From Arsenophonus sp046530935 (lineage in GTDB: Bacteria > Pseudomonadota > Gammaproteobacteria > Enterobacterales > Enterobacteriaceae): a stretch of DNA of 39,515 bases. Shown here in pieces: positions 1-8,663 of this stretch. The stretch spans positions 1-39,515 of the forward strand of contig JBHEQW010000023.1 in assembly GCA_046530935.1 (NCBI GenBank). Reading direction: 5' to 3'. The position numbers and the translations under genes are program-made. The notes under the pieces were generated by a model. The model was not told the origin of the DNA, made no database searches, and saw nothing but the letters and a program-made list of their open reading frames with translations. How positions within the stretch are numbered: the stretch's first letter is position 1; every line of letters starts with the position of its first letter.

Positions 1-560
1 TTGGTATATAGAATAGCTAATGTGCTTGGCTTCACTTTTCAAAGGAATACCAAACTGAAAGTTAAAGATGAGCTGACCAGAATGTTTCTTGTTGGCAGAT
101 AACCGTGATGCCGTTAATAAAGCTATTGATGTTTATTGGCAATATTTTAGACAATATTTTAGATAAGTATCCACTGCAGAGATGAAGAAGCTAGAGTAAA
201 GATCAAGAATAACTGCTTGTATGATACACTTCAAGTTAGAGCACTTAGCCTTAAATATAAGAATGACAAATCCGATTGAATCAGCTTTTTGCAACAGTCG
301 TGCTACGAATTTTACGCAAAAAGGACTCTGCTTCAAGAAAAACAAGCATTTCAATGCTATTTATGCTATTATTAAGATGCTCAAATCTGCTCAGAAAGGA
401 TAGTGCAGAGAAACTGGACTTTAATAAGCATTTGTAACTTGCTCTGGGACCACACTTAGTGCTAAACAACATCCAATTTAAGCAGGAAAAAACAGATTTA
501 CGAATCATTAGAGCGGAAGTTATAACTAGTCCAAAACACAATTAAACTTGCTAATAACTC
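1..560 (+). mobile_element. IS256-family element, 3' part, decayed
   Basis: This is the right-hand part of an IS256 (Mutator-like) insertion sequence cut by the window edge. Translating + frames recovers the C-terminal half of the transposase: a stretch like HKTANVLNKLP near position 5, DAVNKAID near 108-131, and the diagnostic TNPIESAFCNSR box near 266-300, which in intact enzymes lies close to the last catalytic acidic residue. The frame is broken by stops and shifts, and a 12-bp unit is tandemly duplicated at 140-163. The element ends near 560 with GCTAATAACTC, which resembles the right ends of the other copies here. No full-length transposase is possible. Confidence 0.8.
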
Positions 561-1014
561 TTGATTACACATAGAAAAAATTTTTTGAAAAACACGCTAA
601 AACTGTCAACTTGTAGAGCAGTCTTTTTATCAAGTAAATGCATGACTGGAGTACTTATGCCATGAGTGTATATCCCAACCCTCCTTGCTTTGGTATTACT
701 GCCGCACCTTTCCTAAATGTTCCAATATCGGTTTTTCTAGCAAAGCTATAAATCAAAAGTCTACAATTTATTCTGCTTAAAAGCTGCCGATATAAGTAAT
801 TAGGACAGCAGATTTATATTTTATCTACTATGGAAGTATACAACATATTACTTTCAGTATTTCTACCATATTCTTTAACATTTTTTAACAATAAAACTGG
901 TTATTAGTTTAACGCTATGTTTCACCTTACCACCGCTATGTTGCAGTGTGATTAGCACGCGCAACCATGGTATCAAAATTGATATTTTCTGTGCCTTACA
1001 CACTTATTGTCTAC

Positions 1015-1740
1015 AACTCAATAAACATTCGCATGTTCATATCTAGTTTTACTAGTGGCGGACTAAATATTAAATATGCTTTTTTGCATAGGCTATTTTT
1101 CAAAAAATGGCGATAAAAGTACTTTTGTCAGCCACTGTTATCCGACTGCTGCACGTCATAGGTATAAACTTATAAATCCTAGCAATCTTCATGATTTAGA
1201 GCATATCCTTTCCAGGAAGAAATTTGGCCTACAGTACATGGATGTTACTTAAAAGCACAGTTTGCTAAAAAAATGAAATGGCATGGGATAGCATGAAATA
1301 CATCTCTAGGGCTACCTAAAAACGCTACCGATAGTATGCGCATCAAAACTTATCATTGCTGATATAAAAAAGACTGAGTTGTACATCATAAATGACTGCC
1401 GGATTAAATGGTAGAAATAGCAAACCATGCCACAAGTATGAAGAAATAATCTATCGCTATATTAACCATATTGCATGTAGGAATATTAAGATGATTTGTT
1501 ATTATGGATTATTATCTAATCATCAACGATGAACACCTTTACTGAAGGTATATAAATGGCTAGAGATAACGTGTTACAAAAAACCAAAAAAACCAAGATT
1601 CGCTGTTCTGATAAAAAAGGATTCCTGCGCATATACCAGTAATAAATGCATTTTATGTGGCGACAGGCTATTTTTTATCTACGTGCAGATGCAGGTTTAG
1701 CGGGGCAACCAAGCAATTGGATTGCTGTCAAAAAGCATGG
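1015..1740 (+). pseudogene. IS91-family (HUH/Y2) transposase remnant
   Basis: Three + frames together recover pieces resembling IS91-type transposases. Near 1025-1045 the reading NKHSHVHI recalls the conserved HPHVH metal-binding motif. Near 1300-1320 KYISRAT recalls the KYLGRY segment. Near 1445-1540 the reading IKMICYYGLLSNHQR followed by LLKVYKW resembles the FRKIRYYGFLANR...LLPLVY block, and at about 1635-1660 CILCGDRLFF recalls the C-terminal zinc-type CxxCG motif. Stops and frameshifts interrupt all of it, so the gene is dead. The order of the motifs supports the call more than any single one. Ends of the element cannot be placed; decayed sequence at 561-1014 may belong to its 5' part. 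Confidence 0.55.
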
Positions 1741-1744
1741 ATAA

Positions 1745-2791
1745 GATTAATAAAAACTAGCATTATTAAGCCCATTCGCCTATGGTGAATGTCTATAAAA
1801 TTAGTGCATTAGGTCAATGAATACACACTCTGATGAAATTTTCACTCGCAATAGACAAGTAAATTGATTCTATCCAATTTTAGCAAAATAAATGGCTTTT
1901 GCTCTTCACTTAAAGAGCAATTCAATTTCCATAACCTCAAACTATTCAATATGCATCGCAAATAATTAAATCGTTTATCCTTGTTATCTAGTTTAGTCAT
2001 ATAACTTCCAGTAAAATTATTAAATGTTTTTTTTGGAACCGTGGATTTTCAATCATCATTCAGATGATAACATGTTGACTGTGATAATGATAATATGAAT
2101 AGTGTAAAAATAGAATAAGTTGCTTCAATGCATGAATCGACATCATCCTAAAGATTCTGCCCCATCTTAACTAATTAGATTCAGCCTTGTGTTGATAAAG
2201 CATTAGGAAAGAGTCTATATGACTGTTTGCTTTTTCATGGCAACCTCCTCTCTGTAGCAAATATCATTAATACAGTATAATAGATTTCTACCAATACAAT
2301 TTGCCAACACATATAGGCAAATGCATGCGCCTCACACTAGATAATAAAACATTTATATGTACGATTATAGTTGCATTTTTAGCTAATCTATTGCAATAAT
2401 TTTTATATCTGATTTTATATCATTCATAATTAGCATTAATAATACATTTTTCATATTAAAGATATCGACCTCCTTTTCAGATTTATTAATGTTAAGTTAG
2501 TTTGAAAATAAATTTAAAGAGGAGTGCTTGAGCTTTATAATAGTATATATCTCGTATTACGAGACATTCAGACTTTTAAAGCTGTAAATAAATACTGCTA
2601 TCAGTTATTTTACAAAAAGCAGCCCATTTCTATATAATTCAAAAAAACTGAATCTATTTTTAATTTTTTTGCTTTTATATATGCAAGAAAAGATATCAAT
2701 ATCTCATGAGGTTTCAACTATATGTCCAGTTACTGGTTTAACTAGCGGGACGTGTTTATCATTAACAAATAATCTTAATAATACCAAAAAT
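1745..2791. other. Intergenic region with no recognisable gene
   Basis: About one kilobase of AT-rich sequence upstream of aroK. In E. coli this position holds the hof genes and mrcA, but I could not recognise any of them. An open frame continues upstream of aroK to 2669, but its 41 extra codons have no counterpart in the family. The aroK promoter should be here; I could not place it convincingly. Confidence 0.5.
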
Positions 2792-3316
2792 ATGGCAGAG
2801 AAACGCAATATATTTCTGGTTGGGCCTATGGGCGCCGGAAAAAGTACTATTGGTCGCCAGCTAGCTCAGCAACTTAGAATGGAATTTTTTGATTCAGATC
2901 AAGAAATTGAACAACGTACTGGTGCTGATGTTAGTTGGGTATTTGATTTGGAAGGCGAGCAAGGCTTTCGGGAGCGTGAAGAAAAAATTATCAATAAGCT
3001 TACAGAAAAACAAGGTATTGTTCTAGCAACAGGGGGTGGGTCGGTAAAATCAAAAGAAACACGAAACCGTCTGTCTGCTCGCGGAGTAGTTGTTTATCTT
3101 GAAACTAAGATTGACAAACAAATAGCACGAACTCAACGTGACAAAAAAAGACCTTTATTACAACTAGATCATCAACCTGCTCGTAAAGTTTTAGAAAAAC
3201 TTGCTTATGAGCGTAATCCACTTTATGAAGAAATTGCAGACATTACTATTTATAGTAACGATAAAAGTGCAAAAGTAGTTGCTAACAAAATCATTGGATT
3301 ATTAGAATATATTTAA
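2792..3316 (+). CDS. aroK: Shikimate kinase I
   Basis: AroK phosphorylates the 3-hydroxyl of shikimate with ATP, the fifth step toward chorismate, in the cytoplasm. The 174-residue product is close to E. coli AroK (173). The Walker A loop GPMGAGKST is at residues 11-19, the shikimate-binding DSDQEIE follows near 32-38, and the glycine-rich ATGGGSV near 77-83. The lid region carries RDKKRPLL. I chose the ATG at 2792, which begins MAEKRNIFLVG exactly as in relatives, although the frame is open upstream to 2669. No clear Shine-Dalgarno sequence precedes it. aroB starts 54 bases downstream in the same direction, so the two are probably co-transcribed. The gene appears intact and under selection. 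Confidence 0.96.
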   Translation: MAEKRNIFLVGPMGAGKSTIGRQLAQQLRMEFFDSDQEIEQRTGADVSWVFDLEGEQGFREREEKIINKLTEKQGIVLATGGGSVKSKETRNRLSARGVVVYLETKIDKQIARTQRDKKRPLLQLDHQPARKVLEKLAYERNPLYEEIADITIYSNDKSAKVVANKIIGLLEYI

Positions 3317-3370
3317 TTTTAAAAATCAATAAAAATAGGGTATTAAGCATATCATAAAGGTAAAATAACT

Positions 3371-4465
3371 ATGGAAAAATTGATAGTTACACTCGGTGAA
3401 CGAAGTTACCCTATTAGTATTGATTTTGGTTTACTTAACTCATCCGATGCATTTTTTCCACTTAAAGGTGGTGAATATGCAATGATTGTAACAAATAAAA
3501 CACTACATACCCTTTATTCTACAAGAGTAAAATCCACTCTTAGAAAAATAGGCGTCAAAGTTGATGAGATTGTTCTACCTGACGGAGAACAATACAAATC
3601 ATTAGCTACACTTGATACTATCTTCACTGCTTTATTGGAAAAAAATCACACTAGAAGCACCACCCTTATTGCACTTGGCGGTGGTGTTATTGGTGATTTG
3701 ACAGGATTTGCTGCCGCCTGCTACCAAAGAGGTGTTCGTTTTATTCAAGCCCCAACTTCACTTTTATCTCAAATTGACTCATCTATTGGAGGAAAAACAG
3801 CAGTCAATCATCCATTAGGTAAAAATATGATTGGTGCTTTTTATCACCCAATATCGGTTATTATTGATTTAGATAGTCTAAAAACATTACCAACACGTCA
3901 ATTTTCTTCAGGTCTAGCGGAAATTATTAAGTATGGTATAATTCTAGATTATAATTTTTTTTGTTGGTTAGAAAAAAATATTAATAAACTATTTGAATTT
4001 GATGAAAAAAGAATCGCTTATTCTATCAGACTTTGTTGTGAATTAAAAGCAAAAATTATTGCTATGGATGAAAAAGAAACAAATGGACAACGTGTATTGT
4101 TGAACTTAGGGCACACCTTTGGTCATGCCATTGAAACTGAATTAGGCTATGGGTTTTGGCTACATGGTGAAGCAGTTTCTGCTGGTATCATGATGGCGGC
4201 AAAAACTGCAGAATTAATTGGCCAATTTGATAATAATAATACTCAACGTATTTTAAATTTATTGAGACGAGCAAATATCCCTACTAAAGGACCAGAAAAA
4301 ATGCCTGCTGAAGCTTATTTACATCACATGATGAGAGATAAAAAAGTAGTTAATAATCAACTCAATCTAGTCCTGCCAAAATCCATTGGCAATGCAAAAT
4401 TATACACTAATATAAGCCATGAAATTGTTTTAAAAGCAATTAAACAATGCTTACTTACAGATTAA
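3371..4465 (+). CDS. aroB: 3-dehydroquinate synthase
   Basis: AroB converts DAHP to 3-dehydroquinate, the second step of the shikimate pathway, using NAD+ and a divalent metal (usually zinc). The 364-residue length matches the family (E. coli 362). The NAD-binding GGGVIGDL is at 103-110, and the PTSLLSQIDSSIGGKTAVNH active-site stretch at 128-147. Expected metal ligands are present: Glu184 in GLAEIIKYG, His248 in LNLGHTFGHA and His265 in LHGEAVSAG. A weak Shine-Dalgarno (AAAGG) lies upstream. It follows aroK closely and is followed by a 146-base gap before damX. Retention of both aroK and aroB in an otherwise decaying region suggests that chorismate (for folate, quinones or aromatic amino acids) is still needed. 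Confidence 0.96.
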   Translation: MEKLIVTLGERSYPISIDFGLLNSSDAFFPLKGGEYAMIVTNKTLHTLYSTRVKSTLRKIGVKVDEIVLPDGEQYKSLATLDTIFTALLEKNHTRSTTLIALGGGVIGDLTGFAAACYQRGVRFIQAPTSLLSQIDSSIGGKTAVNHPLGKNMIGAFYHPISVIIDLDSLKTLPTRQFSSGLAEIIKYGIILDYNFFCWLEKNINKLFEFDEKRIAYSIRLCCELKAKIIAMDEKETNGQRVLLNLGHTFGHAIETELGYGFWLHGEAVSAGIMMAAKTAELIGQFDNNNTQRILNLLRRANIPTKGPEKMPAEAYLHHMMRDKKVVNNQLNLVLPKSIGNAKLYTNISHEIVLKAIKQCLLTD

Positions 4466-4571
4466 ATCCTGATTAAGATAGGCAAAATAGCCATAGGTGA
4501 CACATATGATAAATATCTGTATATTAACATTAAACTGTACAAAAATCATCTTTATCCATGATGAAAGATCA

Positions 4572-4604
4572 TTCACCTTAAAAAGGTTTTTCACCTTAAA
4601 AAGG
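4572..4604 (+). repeat. Tandem duplication covering the damX ribosome-binding region
   Basis: The 15-base unit TTCACCTTAAAAAGG occurs at 4572-4586 and again at 4590-4604, separated by TTT. The second copy leads into GGAGAGG, eight bases or fewer before the damX ATG at 4612. The first copy supplies a second AAGG-type sequence. Confidence 0.85.
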
Positions 4605-4611
4605 AGAGGAA

Positions 4612-5490
4612 ATGGACGACTTTAAACCAGAAAGAGATATTCAAGATCAGACCAACTTCCGGCCAGATACTTCAGATAGACCTATATTACGTTCACATCA
4701 GCAAGGATTTAAATACCATCTAGCCTCCAATCATCATATCATGATTGGTATCGCTATTTTAATTCTATTATTACTAATTATTACGATTATTTCAACACTT
4801 AAAGCACCACCTGATCATGAAAAAGACTATGCCTATACAACAAATGAGCTTAAAATCGATATTTCTAAGCCAATATCACTATTAAACGAATCTCTTTTTT
4901 CTTTACATCAAAAAAAAAATCAAGCACAAAGCATAAGCAAGCCTTCAATTAATAATACAACAACTGAAAGTTCTTTATCTCTAGCTAACCGAGGCCAAGG
5001 CACCTATATTAAAACCCATGCTGACGTTGTTGTGACTTCTTTAGAACATGGACAAACATTAGCTAATATAAAGCAACAACTTCTTAAAAATCCAACATCA
5101 ACCCCATCATCAACAAAACTTCTCTCTATTACACCAAAAAAGATCGTTAAACAAATTAAAAATAATTATGAAAAAAAAACAAAACCTATAGTTCAAACAC
5201 ATTTAAATAAAACTAGTGATTTATTGTCGGCTCCAGCAAGTAATTATACACTACAATTAAGTAGTGCAAGCCGTTCGAACTCTCTAGAAGTATTTGCTAA
5301 AAATAATCACTTAACTAATTATAAAATCTATAAGTCCATACGTAATGGACAACCATGGTATATTCTTATAGATGGCAATTACCGCTCAGTCACTGAGGCA
5401 AAAAACGCAATTTCAACTTTCCCAGCTTCTGTTCAGAAAAAAAAGCCTTGGGTTAGAAAATTTCAGCAAGTTAAACAAGATCAAAAATAA
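4612..5490 (+). CDS. damX: DamX, SPOR-domain septal ring protein
   Basis: DamX is a bitopic inner-membrane protein that is recruited to the division septum when its SPOR domain binds peptidoglycan strands lacking stem peptides. Here the product has 292 residues, far shorter than E. coli DamX (428). Residues 1-42 are a charged, cytoplasmic N-terminus. One membrane segment lies at about 43-63. A low-complexity Lys/Ser/Thr-rich linker covers about 64-205. The C-terminus from about 210, with YTLQLSSASRSNSLEVF and QPWYILIDGNYRS, is a recognisable SPOR domain. The missing length comes from the linker, so anchor and SPOR parts could still work. A strong GGAGAGG site precedes the ATG. Its position between aroB and dam is the enterobacterial order. 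Confidence 0.9.
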   Translation: MDDFKPERDIQDQTNFRPDTSDRPILRSHQQGFKYHLASNHHIMIGIAILILLLLIITIISTLKAPPDHEKDYAYTTNELKIDISKPISLLNESLFSLHQKKNQAQSISKPSINNTTTESSLSLANRGQGTYIKTHADVVVTSLEHGQTLANIKQQLLKNPTSTPSSTKLLSITPKKIVKQIKNNYEKKTKPIVQTHLNKTSDLLSAPASNYTLQLSSASRSNSLEVFAKNNHLTNYKIYKSIRNGQPWYILIDGNYRSVTEAKNAISTFPASVQKKKPWVRKFQQVKQDQK

Positions 5491-5575
5491 AAAAATCATT
5501 AGGCGCAAATATGCTGTCCTAAACAGAGATATACACAAGAAACTCTGGAAAACAATTAGATAAAATAATGGCAGC

Positions 5576-6493
5576 ATGAAGAAAAAACGCGCATTTTTAA
5601 AATGGGCTGGCGGTAAATATCTTATAATAGAAGAAGTTAAAAAATATTTACCAGAAGGTGATTGTCTGGTAGAACCATTTGTAGGGGCAGGTTCGGTATT
5701 TTTGAATACAAATTATAATACTTATATCCTGGCTGACATTAATAATGATCTTATCAATTTATATAATACTGTAAAGTACCATACTGATATATTTATGCAG
5801 CATTCACGTCAGCTTTTTAATAATGAGTTAAATACAGCTGAGCAATACTACCGTTTACGTACAGAATTTAACTTATCTAATAATTCTAAACGCCGTAGTG
5901 AACTATTTTTATATCTTAATCGTCATTGCTATAATGGTCTTTGTCGTTACAACTTAAAAGGAGAGTTTAACGTTCCATTTGGGCGTTATAAAAAACCTTA
6001 TTTTCCTGAAGATGAACTCTATTGGTTTGCTGAAAAAGCACAAAAAGCCATTTTTATCTGTCAAACATATCAAAAAACATTGCTATCAGTAAACAAAAGT
6101 GCTGTCGTTTACTGTGATCCACCCTATACACCTCTTTCTGATACGGCTAATTTTACTGCATATCATACAAATGGTTTTAATAATAGAGAACAATACAATC
6201 TAGCTCAAATAGCTTATCACTTATCATCAAGCCGAGGAATACCAGTATTAATATCAAATCATGATACACCAGCGACCAGAGCATGGTATCATGACGCCAA
6301 GCTAAATGTTGTTAAAGCACCTAGAACAATTAGTCGTAATAGCCTTGCTCGTAGAAAAGTTGATGAACTGTTAGCAGTTTATAATCCAACTTATAAAAAA
6401 AATAAAAAAAATAAAAAACAAATCGGAGATAATAATGAAAAATTTCCTTATTGCACCATCTATTTTATCTGCAAATTTTGCATGTTTAGGTGA
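5576..6493 (+). CDS. dam: DNA adenine methylase (GATC-specific), with 3' extension into rpe
   Basis: Dam methylates N6 of adenine in GATC using S-adenosylmethionine, marking the parental strand for mismatch repair and timing replication initiation. The SAM-binding FVGAGSVF is near residues 36-43 and the catalytic DPPY begins at Asp181; NGLCRYNLKGEFNVPFG and the KWAGGK start also match the family. E. coli Dam has 278 residues; this frame has 305. The extra tail begins in A-rich repeats (AAAAAAAAT units near 6391-6415) that encode Lys/Asn, then reads 59 bases into rpe in another frame. A one-base slip in the A-tract would reach a TAA at once, so the extension probably reflects an indel or is bypassed by slippage. 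No clear Shine-Dalgarno precedes the ATG; the start is set by MKKKRAFLKWAGGK. Confidence 0.92.
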   Translation: MKKKRAFLKWAGGKYLIIEEVKKYLPEGDCLVEPFVGAGSVFLNTNYNTYILADINNDLINLYNTVKYHTDIFMQHSRQLFNNELNTAEQYYRLRTEFNLSNNSKRRSELFLYLNRHCYNGLCRYNLKGEFNVPFGRYKKPYFPEDELYWFAEKAQKAIFICQTYQKTLLSVNKSAVVYCDPPYTPLSDTANFTAYHTNGFNNREQYNLAQIAYHLSSSRGIPVLISNHDTPATRAWYHDAKLNVVKAPRTISRNSLARRKVDELLAVYNPTYKKNKKNKKQIGDNNEKFPYCTIYFICKFCMFR

Positions 6494-7118
6494 AGATACT
6501 TGGAAAGTTATTAAAGCTGGCGCTGATATTATCCATTTTGACGTTATGGATAACCATTATGTTCCAAATTTAACTTTCGGACCAATTATATGCAAAGCAT
6601 TGCGAAATTATGGCATTAAGGTACCAATTGATGTACATTTGATGGCAAAACAAGTAAATCGACTGATTCCTGACTTTGCTAAAGCTGGTGCAAGCTATAT
6701 TACATTTCATGCTGAAGCAAGTAAGCATATTGATCGCACATTAGAATTAATCAAAGATAACGGATGTAAAGCTGGTTTAGCTTTTAATCCTGCTACACCA
6801 TTAAATTATTTAGATTACGTGATAGATAAATTGGATATAATCCTAATTATGTCGGTAAATCCTGGCTTTGGTGGACAATCTTTTATTCCACAAACACTAA
6901 ATAAATTACGTCAAGTTCGTAAAATAATCGATTATAATGGTTATAATATTCGATTAGAAGTTGATGGCGGGATCAACATTAATAATATTATTAATGTTGC
7001 AAATGCAGGCGCTGACACTTTTGTCGCTGGTTCTGCAATTTTTAATCAAGGAGATTACAAATCTGTCATTGATTCTATGCGCAAAAAGTTAGCTGCGTTG
7101 CAATTTGATGAGATTTAA
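6435..7118 (+). CDS. rpe: Ribulose-phosphate 3-epimerase
   Basis: Rpe interconverts ribulose 5-phosphate and xylulose 5-phosphate in the non-oxidative pentose phosphate pathway. The 227-residue product matches E. coli Rpe (225) along its full length as a (beta/alpha)8 barrel. Metal and catalytic residues are in place: His34 and Asp36 in HFDVMDNHYVPN, His68 in IDVHLMAK, and Asp177 in LEVDGGIN. The phosphate-binding SVNPGFGGQSF is at about 140-150. A GGAG Shine-Dalgarno lies at 6425-6428, inside the dam reading frame, with good spacing to the ATG. Its 5' end overlaps the extended dam frame by 59 bases, so translational coupling is possible. Confidence 0.96.
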   Translation: MKNFLIAPSILSANFACLGEDTWKVIKAGADIIHFDVMDNHYVPNLTFGPIICKALRNYGIKVPIDVHLMAKQVNRLIPDFAKAGASYITFHAEASKHIDRTLELIKDNGCKAGLAFNPATPLNYLDYVIDKLDIILIMSVNPGFGGQSFIPQTLNKLRQVRKIIDYNGYNIRLEVDGGININNIINVANAGADTFVAGSAIFNQGDYKSVIDSMRKKLAALQFDEI

Positions 7119-7138
7119 AAAATTAATTAGTCAAGCCA

Positions 7139-7159
7139 TTACATTTAATTTAAATGTAA
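7139..7159 (+). terminator. Perfect stem-loop after rpe
   Basis: Nine-base arms TTACATTTA and TAAATGTAA flank a three-base loop, beginning 21 bases after the rpe stop. The stem is all A/T apart from one G-C pair and no T-run follows, so an intrinsic terminator is doubtful; it may instead protect the 3' end of the mRNA. Confidence 0.3.
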
Positions 7160-7169
7160 CGTACAATAG

Positions 7170-7590
7170 TCGAGACGCTGTGTACCTAGAAAATTAACAG
7201 AAATAGCTAAACAACTACAATTACCATTGATAATTAGCAGCAATATAAACCAATATACCATTTATTGTTCCTTTATTAAAAAATTAACAATTACTTCTTG
7301 TTTTATTAGAAGAGGCAATAATATAAAAAAGAACAAACAATCCAATTCCAGACTCCAACTATATATTACAATTGGAAAATCTAGCCTAGATAAAGATCAA
7401 CTATTATTTGTTGGAGATTATCATAATGATATCTTTAGCTACTAAAGATGCAAGTTGTCCTTATATATGTTTAATTTATGGATATAACTATGGTAAATCT
7501 ATTTCATTAAGTAAACAAGACTATATATTAGATATACTTTGCCGATCTCCTTCTTCTGTTAGGAAGCTACCTTTAATAATTCTGGAATTA
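7170..7590 (+). pseudogene. gph: Phosphoglycolate phosphatase, 5'-truncated and frameshifted
   Basis: Gph is a HAD-family phosphatase that removes 2-phosphoglycolate arising from DNA repair. The order rpe-gph-trpS is conserved, and this gap holds only its second half. From 7182 the frame reads VPRKLTEIAKQLQLPLIIS, like the ALQAKGLPLGLVTNK segment with HAD motif II, and continues to DKDQLLFVGDYHNDI at about 7395-7435, matching LFVGDSRNDI with motif IV acidic residues. A shift then moves to the frame with LIYGYNYGKSISLS, the family C-terminus. The N-terminal half with the nucleophile motif DLDGT is absent: only about 50 bases separate rpe from the readable part. The enzyme cannot be active. Confidence 0.85.
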
Positions 7591-7594
7591 CAAC

Positions 7595-8635
7595 ATGAAG
7601 ACCCACCCTATAAAATCGACTAATACTCACAAAAAGCCAATTGTATTCAGTGGAACCAAACCGTCTGGGGAATTAACCATTGGCAATTATATTGGCGCAT
7701 TACGCCAATGGGTCCATATGCAAGATAATTATGACTGTATTTATTGTATTGTTGATCAACATGCCATTACAGTCCGTCAAGACCCAAAAGAATTAAAAAA
7801 GCGTACGCTTGATACATTAGCCTTATACTTAGCTTGTGGTATTGATACTAAAAAAAGTATTGTTTTTATTCAATCTCATGTTCCTCAACATAGTCAACTT
7901 AATTGGGTACTTAACTGTTATACCTATTTTGGTGAATTAAGCCGCATGACACAATTTAAAGATAAATCATCCAGCTATACTAAAAATATTAATACTGGAT
8001 TATTTGATTATCCAGTATTAATGGCTGCTGATATTTTACTTTACCAGGCAAACCAAGTACCGGTTGGCATTGATCAAAAACAACATTTAGAATTAACCCG
8101 CGATATTGCTCAACGGTTTAATTCCATATATGGTGAAATATTTACTATACCTGCTCCACTTATTCCTGAAAAAGGAGCGAGAGTTATCTCTCTACAAGAA
8201 CCACAAAAAAAGATGTCAAAATCAGATGATAACAAAAATAATATAATAAGTTTATTAGAAAATCCTAAATCAGCAGCTAAGAAAATAAAACGTGCCATTA
8301 CGGATTCTAATAAACCACCACGAATTTATTATGATTCAGAAAACAAACCTGGCATATCTAATCTGATAGATATCCTTTCTGGCTTAACAGGTAGATCTAC
8401 ATCCGATATAGAAAAACAATTTGCCGGGAAAATGTATGCTGATCTTAAAAACACAGTTGCTGAATCTATTTCAGGTATGTTAATAAACATGAAAACTCGT
8501 TTTGATAAGTTTCGCAATGACGAAAAATTATTGAATGATATTATGTCCGAAGGTGCTAGCAAAGCAGAAGCTCGCGCTAACCTTACACTTACTAAGGTTT
8601 ATGACGCGATTGGTTTTATTAATTATAAACCATGA
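7595..8635 (+). CDS. trpS: Tryptophanyl-tRNA synthetase
   Basis: TrpS is the class Ic synthetase that charges tRNA-Trp. The 346-residue product covers the whole E. coli protein (334) with about 12 extra N-terminal residues. The HIGH-like TIGN is at 28-31 in PSGELTIGNY, and the KMSKS loop is at 206-210, both intact. ALNCYTYFGELSRMTQFKDK-type sequence and VDQHAIT are also conserved. I kept the ATG at 7595 because no other ATG lies between it and the conserved core; ribosome-binding sequence is weak (GGA about ten bases upstream). It sits at the end of the conserved cluster, after the broken gph, and an IS256-family element lies only 28 bases past its stop codon. Confidence 0.96.
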   Translation: MKTHPIKSTNTHKKPIVFSGTKPSGELTIGNYIGALRQWVHMQDNYDCIYCIVDQHAITVRQDPKELKKRTLDTLALYLACGIDTKKSIVFIQSHVPQHSQLNWVLNCYTYFGELSRMTQFKDKSSSYTKNINTGLFDYPVLMAADILLYQANQVPVGIDQKQHLELTRDIAQRFNSIYGEIFTIPAPLIPEKGARVISLQEPQKKMSKSDDNKNNIISLLENPKSAAKKIKRAITDSNKPPRIYYDSENKPGISNLIDILSGLTGRSTSDIEKQFAGKMYADLKNTVAESISGMLINMKTRFDKFRNDEKLLNDIMSEGASKAEARANLTLTKVYDAIGFINYKP

Positions 8636-8663
8636 TTTAATTAAATAAATAATCAATTAACAA

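Noticed and set aside
2502..2541. TTGAAA at 2502 and TATAAT at 2536 as an aroK promoter.
   Set aside because: The spacing of 28 bases is far too long for a sigma70 promoter, and such hexamers are common by chance in this A/T-rich DNA.
2669..2791. Upstream extension of aroK to the start at 2669.
   Set aside because: The 41 extra residues have no counterpart in AroK, whereas the internal ATG at 2792 reproduces the exact family N-terminus.
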